Positions 18,862-26,262 of a DNA stretch of 64,000 nucleotides are shown here, piece after piece. Source of the stretch: Candidatus Woesearchaeota archaeon (GTDB taxonomy: Archaea > Nanobdellota > Nanobdellia > Woesearchaeales > GW2011-AR15); contig JAFGJW010000016.1 of assembly GCA_016928835.1 (NCBI GenBank), positions 1 through 64,000 on the forward strand, read 5' to 3'. How positions within the stretch are numbered: position 1 is the first letter of the stretch; each line of letters starts with the position of its first letter. A model generated the notes under the pieces. That model was given only the letters and a program-made list of their open reading frames with translations. It was not told where the DNA came from and did no database searches. A program made the translations under genes and the position numbers.

Positions 18862-20096
18862 CTACCAGGATCTAATCCTACACGGGAGTACATGAGTTCT
18901 TTCCAGACAGTGTACCTCTTCTGGTTTCATTTTGCTATACCCACTCGTTTGCCGGGGAAGGATTCCACCAAGGCTAGGACAACTAGATTCCAAATGCCGG
19001 TTTAAATAATAGTCGCAGGCAGCCATGTAACGCGGGTACTCCTCCGCACCATTTAAACCTCCTTCAGCGTGATTCCAAAGTCCTACTGCTGCATATTCTA
19101 CTGTAAAAAATGCCAGTGCTGTTTTCCCCTCTGCTCCTATTAAGCCTAATCGTTCTAATGCGACTGTTGCACTTAAATACTCTATGAAATGCTCATTTAC
19201 AAGCATTGCTACTTCTATACTTGGATTCTGCTTTTCTTCCTGCTGATACTCTCCTCTGGCATCTAATAGCTGAGCAGACATGCTGTACGCACCTTCCAAC
19301 GCTATAGTATCCATTTCTTCGAACGGATTCGTGGTAATTGACGCAACAAGCCTCCTTAATCTATCCAACTCTAGAACCAATTCCTTTGCCCTTTCGGTTG
19401 TATATTGACCTAATTGTGTGCTGCCATAAAATTCTGCGTATTTATCGCTTGCATATTTTCGAAATCTCCTTGCTTCTTCTGCAAGGTTAGGGTTTTTTGT
19501 ATCAATTATATCATGAGTATCTTCTGTAAACAGCCCCTCTTTAATTGCTAACTTGATATACTCTCTTGCAGTGCGTCCCCACCTTCTATGAAATGGACTA
19601 CCTATAACATCGTCTTCTCGTGTTTTTGGGTATAGAGTCATAATAAATGCATCAAGTGCACCATAAAAAATTGTTGCAGCTACAAAAAATGTGCGTGTTT
19701 CTGGGCCAAGCACTCCCCTTCCAACGTAATTTAAAATTACTTCACGTGGATGAGGATTCTTTTCTTGTTTTCTAATATCATAAGAGTACCAGGTTTCAGC
19801 TAAATCACAAAGAGATCTATTAAAGAATTGTAATGCTCTGCGGACTTCTGCATATCTAAGTGTCTGATCAACAAATTCATGGGTGTAAAGTTGTCTCCTA
19901 ATGCCTTCGTCAAGCAATTGTCTATGTGTTGGCATGCCCTACTTACAAACCCTACGACATTATTAGCGTCAGAAGGATAATATGTATCAACTTCCTCTGT
20001 CTTCCCTACAAGACCTCTTTGGCTGCCTACCCATAATGCTCCTATTAAAAAACTGTCCGAAAATTCTGCCAATGAATCTGAGATGTTTCTTGTCAT
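18862..20096 (-). pseudogene. orphan helical protein, probably one gene split by a frameshift
   Basis: Two overlapping open frames: 19800-20096 (98 residues, good GGTGAGG site before its ATG) and 18862-19935 (357 residues). The second lacks a clear ribosome site; its ATG comes one codon after an in-frame TAG. The 136-nt overlap is far larger than any other in the window. The simplest reading is a single protein of about 410 residues with a one-base indel near 19935-19960. The long part is helix-rich, with Arg-, Tyr- and Gln-rich composition like the other orphans. No family is recognised. Two real overlapping genes remain possible. Confidence 0.5.
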
Positions 20097-20177
20097 TTAC
20101 CTCACCAGTACAATTTTTAGTCACTAGTAGGTGGTTATATATAAATCTTTTGTTTGTGAGCGAGAAAAAAATAGTCC

Positions 20178-20624
20178 CTACATTTTTCCTTTCCATAGAT
20201 GGAAAACCAGTAAGACTACACCAACACTAATACAGCTGTCAGCCACGTTAAATACAGGCCAAATCCTGAAATCAAGAAAATCTACGACAAAACCAAAAGC
20301 TATTCTGTCTACTAAATTGCCAATTACGCCAGCAAGAATGAACGCACTAACAAGCTTGGGTCTTGGCAACTTATTATAATAATAGACAAAAAAGCCAATC
20401 ACAATCAATGAGATTAAGATAAATAAAAAATTCATGCTCTTGAACATGCCGAAGCTAGCGCCCGTATTATAGACCAAAGTAAGATGAAAAATATTTTTTA
20501 TTATGGGAATGCTTTGATTTAATGCAACAAATTTTCTTGCCAAGAACTTAGTTGATTGGTCTAATATCACCACAAGAAAAACAGTTACAATGAACAACAT
20601 ATCCTTCTTTTTTATTTTTTTCAT
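20178..20624 (-). CDS. lspA: signal peptidase II (LspA-like)
   Basis: 148 residues with four membrane segments. All five LspA signature blocks are visible: DQSTK, NTGASFG, GVIGNLVDR (first catalytic Asp), VVDFLDF, and FNVADS (second catalytic Asp). LspA cleaves lipoprotein signal peptides after cysteine lipidation in bacteria. It is rare in archaea, and no lipoprotein diacylglyceryl transferase is visible in this window. It is followed on the same strand by the frameshifted orphan. Confidence 0.92.
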   Translation of the reverse strand: MKKIKKKDMLFIVTVFLVVILDQSTKFLARKFVALNQSIPIIKNIFHLTLVYNTGASFGMFKSMNFLFILISLIVIGFFVYYYNKLPRPKLVSAFILAGVIGNLVDRIAFGFVVDFLDFRIWPVFNVADSCISVGVVLLVFHLWKGKM

Positions 20625-20751
20625 AGGAATAATCTTGAAGCTAAATTATAAAAATTTTATCTTTTGCCAATAACTTCATCTTTTTCATTAACTCTTAATA
20701 TCCGGTATAATGGAATATTTATTAATTAATTCCAACTCACTAGAAAAATAT

Positions 20752-21231
20752 TCACCAGGTGTTCTTTTTCTGATATTCCTGCTCGGCAAGTCTCTCGATA
20801 TTCGCTAATCTCTGGCTGATATTTTCTATAGTTGCTCTTAAATAATCAATCTTTGTCGAGATTAGTTCAATATCCTTGCTTAACCTATCCTCTTCGCTCT
20901 TAAAAGCATGCTGTCTTGCTTGTTGAACAGGCTGGTGAATTTGCGGATAATGCTGCTGGACATTTTGGCCAGAATATCCAAACGCGCTTGTTTGTGAGTT
21001 ATTCTGTTGCACAGGATCAAAGGTCGGAGACGGCGCCTCCATATTAAAGTCATGATGGTTGAAGCTGCCTGCAGCGGTATTTTCTTGTAACGGGTTAAAA
21101 CTGCTATCTGCTCGCTGGTGCGCAAAAGGTTCTGATTTCTCAAGAGGGGGCATGTCAAAATTCTGCTTACCCAAAGCTGCTAATGGATCTTCTTTTTTCT
21201 TGAAAAAAGGCAGTTTATCAAAAATCCCCAT
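20752..21231 (-). CDS. uncharacterized protein with disordered linker and C-terminal coiled coil
   Basis: 159 residues. The N terminus MGIFDKLPFFKKKEDP is a short basic/hydrophobic patch. Residues 30-110 are low complexity, rich in Gln, Asn, Pro and His. The last 50 residues (DIELISTKIDYLRATIENI onward) form a regular coiled coil. It might act as an adaptor or scaffold, but no family is recognised. Divergent from the histone gene. Confidence 0.7.
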   Translation of the reverse strand: MGIFDKLPFFKKKEDPLAALGKQNFDMPPLEKSEPFAHQRADSSFNPLQENTAAGSFNHHDFNMEAPSPTFDPVQQNNSQTSAFGYSGQNVQQHYPQIHQPVQQARQHAFKSEEDRLSKDIELISTKIDYLRATIENISQRLANIERLAEQEYQKKNTW

Positions 21232-21360
21232 ATGTATGCACCAATATGTTACCTAGCATATTAGCTTTAATAAATTTTGCTTTTTTAGAACCAAAAAATA
21301 TATAAAGGAGGTTCCTACAATAGATACTAAGCACACAAAGACTTTGGGGATTTCTTAAAA

Positions 21361-21585
21361 ATGGGGAGAAAATATTCTACTATTTTGCCGCAGGCACCTG
21401 TAGCAAGACTTATTCAAAAGGCTGGTGCAACAAGAGTAAGTGACGATGCTGCTATGGAATTAGTTGATATTCTTTCTGAGTATGGCACAGAAATCAGTAA
21501 ATATGCAGTAAAGATTGCAGAGCACTCAGGCAGGAAAACAGTCAGGGCGGGAGATGTTAAGCTAGCAGCAGAAAAGATGAAATAA
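21361..21585 (+). CDS. archaeal histone
   Basis: 74 residues with a single histone fold: LPQAPVARLIQKAGATRVSD (helix 1 to loop 1), a central helix ending in YAVKIAEHSGRKTV, and RAGDVKLAAEKM. It lacks tails. Archaeal histones form dimers that polymerise along DNA. The start follows a GATTTCTTAAAA leader with the TATA box TATATAAAG near 21298. Confidence 0.96.
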   Translation: MGRKYSTILPQAPVARLIQKAGATRVSDDAAMELVDILSEYGTEISKYAVKIAEHSGRKTVRAGDVKLAAEKMK

Positions 21586-21591
21586 TTGAGA

Positions 21592-21645
21592 TGGACTCGT
21601 CGGGAATTGAACCCGAACAACCTTTTGTACTCTTCGAGACAAAAG
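21592..21645 (-). tRNA. orphan tRNA 3' half (T arm, 3' acceptor, discriminator)
   Basis: Read on the minus strand, the sequence ends with T stem TCGGG, loop TTCAATT, CCCGA, acceptor strand CGAGTCC and A. This is nearly the same 3' half as tRNA-Ala(TGC), but without an intron. No GGACTCG or GGGCTCG acceptor partner occurs upstream before the next tRNA. The preceding bases form a stem CTTTTGT/ACAAAAG around CTCGAAGAGT instead of a normal anticodon arm. It may be the 3' half of a split (trans-spliced) tRNA or a decayed tRNA. Confidence 0.55.
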
Positions 21646-21699
21646 CTTGACCAAAACTAGGTTTTCCATAAAAAGGAAAACAAAGTGAATCGTTGAATA

Positions 21700-21815
21700 T
21701 GGACAAGGGGGGAGAGTCACTATTCGTTCCTGCCATCTCGGCAAGCCGAAATAGATTTGAACCCCCAGCAATCCGCTAGCCAAGCAGACATTCTACCGAG
21801 TTGAATTACTTGCCC
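21700..21815 (-). tRNA. tRNA-Ala(GGC) with a 42-nt T-loop intron
   Basis: On the minus strand the acceptor GGGCAAG pairs with CTTGTCC, including the alanine G3-U70 pair. The D arm is ATTC/GAAT. The anticodon stem TCTGC/GCGGA surrounds TTGGCTA, anticodon GGC. T stem GGGGG pairs with CCCCC only after removing 21714-21755. U37 in the anticodon loop is unusual, since a purine is normal there. Confidence 0.88.
21714..21755 (-). other. BHB intron in the T loop of tRNA-Ala(GGC)
   Basis: 42 nt. UUCA of the T loop pairs with UGAC (three pairs and a U-C mismatch beside the 3' bulge). Bulges are AAU and UCU with canonical cuts. The interior contains a strong CGGCUUGCCG hairpin core. Confidence 0.8.
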
Positions 21816-21948
21816 ATAAGGTAACTTCGAAGTTTTTTATTCTGTAAAAAATAGCTGTATTTAAATTTATATGTTTTTTATTTTTTCTCGTCGATTATTT
21901 AATAAAATGATAAGCTTTAAATAGTGCCTCTATTGTACTTTATCAGCT

Positions 21949-22443
21949 ATGGGTGGAAAGCTTATTATTAGAGAGATAAGGGCTGATGATGCTCTCAGAG
22001 TCAAGAGATTAATAGACGAGGTCTTTAACAGGCATGATAAGACCAATGCAAAAGATGACATTAGGTTCCATTTCAAATGCCAAGAATTTAGAATATCCAA
22101 TGGAGATTTATATTGGCTGGCAGAAATAAATGACAGGATAGTGGGCATCACAGGATTGACACAAACAACGAAGGGTGTTTTCTGGCTAGCATGGCTTGGT
22201 GTCAAGAAGCGAATGCAGGGCCAAGGTATTGGAAAACAGCTACTAAAGTATGCAATTAGAGAAGCTAAAAAACGAAATGCAAAAAAATTCTGTATTAGAT
22301 GCGGCTCACTTCCAATGTTCAGCAAAGCTAATTCTCTTTACAAAAAATGCGGATTTGAGGAACAGTTTAGGATTAGGGATTATTGGGCTAGAGGCGATGA
22401 CCTTATAGTGGTTTCACAGGCAATAGACAAAATTCTTATTTAG
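21949..22443 (+). CDS. GNAT family N-acetyltransferase
   Basis: 164 residues. The acetyl-CoA binding motif is LGVKKRMQGQGIGKQLLKYA (R/Q-x-x-G-x-G/A type), followed by the C-terminal LYKKCGFEEQFRIRDYW typical of RimI-like enzymes. The substrate (protein N terminus, amine or small molecule) cannot be told. It is followed by the EamA gene on the same strand, which has its own promoter. Confidence 0.88.
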   Translation: MGGKLIIREIRADDALRVKRLIDEVFNRHDKTNAKDDIRFHFKCQEFRISNGDLYWLAEINDRIVGITGLTQTTKGVFWLAWLGVKKRMQGQGIGKQLLKYAIREAKKRNAKKFCIRCGSLPMFSKANSLYKKCGFEEQFRIRDYWARGDDLIVVSQAIDKILI

Positions 22444-22492
22444 CAATAATTCATTGATAATATTTATATACCAAATAAACTTATACTACCAG

Positions 22493-23347
22493 ATGTTATC
22501 ATGGTTCTCATTATTGCTAATAAGCACCTTTCTTGCAGCCATCACAGCCATATTTCAAAAAGTAATACTAGATAATAAGGCTGATCCAATATTCTTTTCA
22601 TCATATTGGCAACTTATTACAGCTTTTATCAGTGTAATTAGTGTTTTATTATTCGGCTTTGAAGCTGATTCGATTAAAATTCTTGTCTTTGCTTTTATTT
22701 GTACCGGCTTGTTTTATGGGCTTGGTACCTACCTCTTCTTTATAGGGTTAAAAAACGCAGAGGCTTCAATGGCATCTATAATGAATCAAGTTAGAGTCAT
22801 CTGGGTTTTAATAGGTAGTTTTATTTTTTTTAAAGAACAAATTACATTAAATAAGCTTGGTGGAGTAAGTTTAATAATTGCTGGAATTTTTATTGTGTTC
22901 CACAAGGGCTTATCTTTAAGATTGAAAAGACCGCAGAGATTAATATTATTATCTACGCTATTTTTTTCATTGGGGATGCTTGCTGATAAGTATTTCATAA
23001 ATTTCTTCAATTCATATACATACCTGGTCATAGATTTTTTGGCGCCCTCATTATTTATAATAATTATATCACCACAAATAATAAAAGACTACAAAAACAT
23101 AAAACCATTTTCAAAAAATAATATCTTAACAGTTCTTGTTGCTTGTGTTTTTTTTGGTTCCATACTAGCTATGCTAACTGCATACAAGCTGGGTGCTGAA
23201 GTATCAATAGCTGTTCCCATTTTTCAGTCAGCAGTTGTTCTGGTTGTCCTGCTCAGCGCAGTATTCTTAGGAGAAAGAGATAATCTATTTAGAAAAATGA
23301 TTGGGTCATTGGTCACAGTATTTGGAGTTTGTTTATTATCTCTTTAA
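22493..23347 (+). CDS. EamA/DMT family transporter
   Basis: 284 residues with ten predicted membrane helices arranged as two five-helix repeats, the drug/metabolite transporter plan. The first half contains the typical ASMASIMNQVRVIWVLIGSF segment and the second ends with AVFLGERDN. Substrate unknown. The start is set by a TATA box (ATATTTATATA, about 22460) roughly 30 nt upstream, giving a leaderless ATG; the longer frame is rejected. Confidence 0.87.
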   Translation: MLSWFSLLLISTFLAAITAIFQKVILDNKADPIFFSSYWQLITAFISVISVLLFGFEADSIKILVFAFICTGLFYGLGTYLFFIGLKNAEASMASIMNQVRVIWVLIGSFIFFKEQITLNKLGGVSLIIAGIFIVFHKGLSLRLKRPQRLILLSTLFFSLGMLADKYFINFFNSYTYLVIDFLAPSLFIIIISPQIIKDYKNIKPFSKNNILTVLVACVFFGSILAMLTAYKLGAEVSIAVPIFQSAVVLVVLLSAVFLGERDNLFRKMIGSLVTVFGVCLLSL

Positions 23348-23465
23348 ATATAGAAAGAAAACATTGGTAACCCTTTTCTCATTTAAAAATTTTTATAGAA
23401 TTGATTATATTTCTTTTACAGCAATAATCTTTATAAATAAAAACAAATCTTCCTACAATCTTAGT

Positions 23466-24539
23466 ATGGATGAATTTGTTAAACTAGTTCTTGAAGACGG
23501 CACTGAGTATCTTGGAAAATCCTTTGGAGCGAGCCAAAATGCATCTGGAGAAGTTGTCTTCACCACTGGAATGGTTGGCTATCCTGAAACTATGACTGAT
23601 CCATCTTATAAAGGACAGATTCTTGTGCTTACTTACCCTTTAATAGGCAACTATGGTGTTCCTGAAAACATAGTTATTGATGAATTATCAATGAACTTGG
23701 AATCAGAAAAAATACAAGTTTCAGCATTGGCAGTATCTGATTATTCAGCTCAATGTAGCCACTGGAATGCAAAAATGTCTCTTGCCCAATGGTTGCAGCA
23801 AAACAGTATCCCTGGAATTTATGGGATTGATACACGTTCTTTAACAAAGAAACTTCGAGATAAAGGGGTAATGCTTGGTAAAATAATAGGCAAAGGCAAC
23901 ATCAGATTTTATGATCCGAACAAGAGCAATCTTGTTAGTCAAGTATCTACAGGCAAAGTAAAAATTTATGGCAAAGGCACCACAAAAATTTTGTTAATTG
24001 ACTGCGGCGCTAAACATAATATTATTCGCTCTCTGCTTAAGCGCGATGTTACAGTAATAAGAACGCCCTGGAATCATAATATCTTCAATATGAATTTTGA
24101 CGGGATTGTCATTTCAAATGGTCCGGGAGATCCCAAAATGTGTAGGCCAGCCATACAAAATATAAAAAAGGCCCTAAGTCATAGAATTCCCGTCTTTGGT
24201 ATATGCCTTGGAAACCAGATTTTGGCTTTAGCAGCGGGAGCCAACACATACAAACTTAAATACGGGCACAGGAGCCAGAATCAACCATGCACTGACAATA
24301 AAACAGGCAGATGTTACATTACAAGCCAAAATCATGGTTATGCTACAGATACAAAAAGTTTACCAGGTGGGTGGAATGAATGGTTCTTTAATTCAAATGA
24401 TAAGACCAATGAGGGCATAATCCACAAAAGTGGTATTTTCAGAAGTGTTCAATTTCACCCTGAAGCTAGTCCTGGCCCTCTTGACACAGGCTTTCTATTT
24501 GATGAATTTATAGAGGTTATAAGGCAAAATGGGAGATAA
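23466..24539 (+). CDS. carA: carbamoyl-phosphate synthase small subunit
   Basis: 357 residues. The N-terminal domain begins VKLVLEDGTEYLGKSFGA and the C-terminal class I glutamine amidotransferase has the nucleophile in FGICLGNQ and the dyad in FHPEASPGP. It supplies ammonia from glutamine to CarB for pyrimidine and arginine synthesis. The start is set by a TATA box (CTTTATAAATA near 23430). It overlaps the mazG-like gene by 11 nt, so the operon is carA-mazG-carB, interrupted by a homing endonuclease gene. One cytosolic histidine after the switch region reads QNHGYA, as in functional homologs. Confidence 0.95.
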   Translation: MDEFVKLVLEDGTEYLGKSFGASQNASGEVVFTTGMVGYPETMTDPSYKGQILVLTYPLIGNYGVPENIVIDELSMNLESEKIQVSALAVSDYSAQCSHWNAKMSLAQWLQQNSIPGIYGIDTRSLTKKLRDKGVMLGKIIGKGNIRFYDPNKSNLVSQVSTGKVKIYGKGTTKILLIDCGAKHNIIRSLLKRDVTVIRTPWNHNIFNMNFDGIVISNGPGDPKMCRPAIQNIKKALSHRIPVFGICLGNQILALAAGANTYKLKYGHRSQNQPCTDNKTGRCYITSQNHGYATDTKSLPGGWNEWFFNSNDKTNEGIIHKSGIFRSVQFHPEASPGPLDTGFLFDEFIEVIRQNGR

Positions 24540-24900
24540 GCTGAATGAACTGATAAAATTGATTGATCAAAGCATGGAATGTGATCCGTGGATGAAAAAA
24601 ACTGGTTTAAAAGGCTATGGCAAGGAAATTATTGGCGAAGCTAATGAATTGCTTGAGGCAATAAACAATGAGGACATTGCTCATATCAAAGAAGAGCTGG
24701 CTGATATTCTAAGGGAGGTTATTATAATTAGCAGATTTGCTAAAGATGAATTCAATTTTGATGATATAATTGCTGAGATTGTTGAAAAAATTAATAGGAG
24801 GCAACCTTATGTTCTAGAAGGAAAAAAGGTTTCAATAGAACAAGCACTTGAAATATGGAAACAGGCAAAAATAAAAGAGAAAAATGAAAAAAAACATTAA
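24529..24900 (+). CDS. MazG-like nucleotide pyrophosphohydrolase
   Basis: 123 residues. The MazG metal site is present: GEANELLEAI (E-x-x-E type) and EELADILREVI with the paired acidic residues, followed by INRRQPYV. MazG enzymes hydrolyse nucleoside triphosphates to monophosphates and pyrophosphate. It sits between carA and carB, overlapping carA by 11 nt and containing the ATG of the carB stub, so it is translationally coupled into pyrimidine synthesis. Confidence 0.88.
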   Translation: MGDKLNELIKLIDQSMECDPWMKKTGLKGYGKEIIGEANELLEAINNEDIAHIKEELADILREVIIISRFAKDEFNFDDIIAEIVEKINRRQPYVLEGKKVSIEQALEIWKQAKIKEKNEKKH

Positions 24901-24949
24901 AAAAGTGCTTATACTCGGAAGCGGAGTCTTGAAGATAGCTGGGAAATGA
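24884..24949 (+). pseudogene. 5' stub of carB, intronless, cut off before the homing endonuclease gene
   Basis: 21 codons starting at an ATG inside mazG. The peptide ends VLILGSGVLKIAG then Lys-stop, while CarB proteins continue KIGEAGEFDYSG. It is a second, diverged copy of the carB start found at 26263. Unlike that copy, its GGAGTCTTGAAGATAG is continuous, with no intron between the glycine-serine-glycine and KI codons. The stop TGA overlaps the endonuclease ATG (ATGA at 24946-24949), so the stub may now act as a leader that couples endonuclease translation to the operon. Confidence 0.8.
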
Positions 24950-26259
24950 TATACATGAACACTACCTTATTCACTGGACATTTCCACGTAGGATATTTAA
25001 ATGAATCCTTCTTAAATTCAAATATGTGTAGCTCCAATTTACCTAATGATTTTTCAAATTTTGTTATTACAAAAGATAGGGATTTAGGTATGAATAACAA
25101 AGAAAAATCAGATAAAAGTTGGATAGAGCTAGAGTTAAACTTTTGGGATTTGTCTAAGGATATAAGATTAAATCTTGATTCAGAATTTTGCAAAAAACTT
25201 TTTGATAGTTGCAAGCTAGATTTTCATTCACTGGCAGAGCAATTAAATGTTACTTATCCCTTTTTGAATCATTTAAGACGAAACATGTATTCTATTCCTC
25301 TAAGCAAAATTCTAAAACTGTCAAAATTGTCAAATATGCCTTTAAACAAAATTCAGGATAATATATCCTCTATTAGAGCGAGAGGAGGCACAGAAATTAA
25401 CATACCCTTACCAATAAAAGCTAATAAAACAATTGCTTCTCTCGTAGGTCATGTTTTTGGAGACGGATACATTGGTAAGACTAGAAAATATTTTGAGTAT
25501 TGTAATTTCAACCCAAAATTAATTGAACAAGTTAAAAAACAGATTCTTGAGTCTTTTGGCTTATATCCTATGTCAGAAAGAAAAGATAGGATAGGTTATC
25601 CTACTATTGTAGGAGAGATATTAAGAATATTTGGAGCCCCAGAGGCCCCTAAAATTTATAGTCCTAATCTTGTCCCAAAGTGGATTCTTCAATCCAAAGA
25701 ACATCAAAAATCTTTTCTGAGAGCGTTTTTTGACGACGATGGTTCAGTTATGTATAGTAAAAATTACAATGCTAAGGGTATAAACCTTAATGTTATAAGG
25801 CATATTAATCAAAAAGAAGAATTACTGACTTTATTGAATCAAATTAAAGTAATGCTAAGTAATTTTGAGATATATTCTGGGAATCCAATAATCTCAAAAA
25901 CCTATAAGAAACAAGACGGAATACATATTATTGGTTATATTAATATTACGGATTATCAAAGTATTATTAATTTCAACAAGTTTATTGGTCTTACATTTGG
26001 AGAAAAATATAAAAAATTAATTAAGATTGTAAACAGAAAAAATTATTACAATAAAAAAAATGAAATAAATATCAATAACGAGATTCTTACTCTTTTATTA
26101 AAGAAAAATTATTCTACTGCTGAAATTGCCAATGTGATACAAAAATCAAAAACTAAAACATTGAAAAAAATGAATCTTCTAAAAAAAAAGAATTTAGTAG
26201 AAATATGTGGCAAAGTTGCAGCTAATAGATCCTATCTATGGAAAATTAAAGGGAGATAA
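24946..26259 (+). CDS. LAGLIDADG homing endonuclease
   Basis: 437 residues. Two LAGLIDADG-type helices are visible: LVGHVFGDGY (166-175) and FLRAFFDDDGSV (about 257-268), each with the metal-binding acidic residues, so the protein can act as a monomer. Helix-turn-helix-like segments lie before (LAEQLNVTYPFLNHLRRN) and after (AEIANVIQKSKTKTLKKM) the catalytic part. The first 48 residues are less convincing; ATG at 25090 is an alternative start. It is inserted in the carB 5' region and flanked by the two carB starts. These enzymes cut a long target in an empty allele and so copy themselves. Confidence 0.93.
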   Translation: MIYMNTTLFTGHFHVGYLNESFLNSNMCSSNLPNDFSNFVITKDRDLGMNNKEKSDKSWIELELNFWDLSKDIRLNLDSEFCKKLFDSCKLDFHSLAEQLNVTYPFLNHLRRNMYSIPLSKILKLSKLSNMPLNKIQDNISSIRARGGTEINIPLPIKANKTIASLVGHVFGDGYIGKTRKYFEYCNFNPKLIEQVKKQILESFGLYPMSERKDRIGYPTIVGEILRIFGAPEAPKIYSPNLVPKWILQSKEHQKSFLRAFFDDDGSVMYSKNYNAKGINLNVIRHINQKEELLTLLNQIKVMLSNFEIYSGNPIISKTYKKQDGIHIIGYINITDYQSIINFNKFIGLTFGEKYKKLIKIVNRKNYYNKKNEININNEILTLLLKKNYSTAEIANVIQKSKTKTLKKMNLLKKKNLVEICGKVAANRSYLWKIKGR

Positions 26260-26262
26260 AAT

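Noticed and set aside
20178-21231. Lipoprotein signal on the neighbouring Gln/Asn-rich protein as an LspA substrate
   Set aside because: Its N terminus MGIFDKLPFFKKKEDP has no lipobox cysteine or signal peptide.
21361-21585. Histone as a target-specific partner of the adjacent tRNA half
   Set aside because: Adjacency only; nothing in the sequence links them.
24946-26259. Intein in CarB
   Set aside because: The endonuclease frame differs from that of the stub, stops before the second carB start, and has no Hint-domain splice motifs at its ends.
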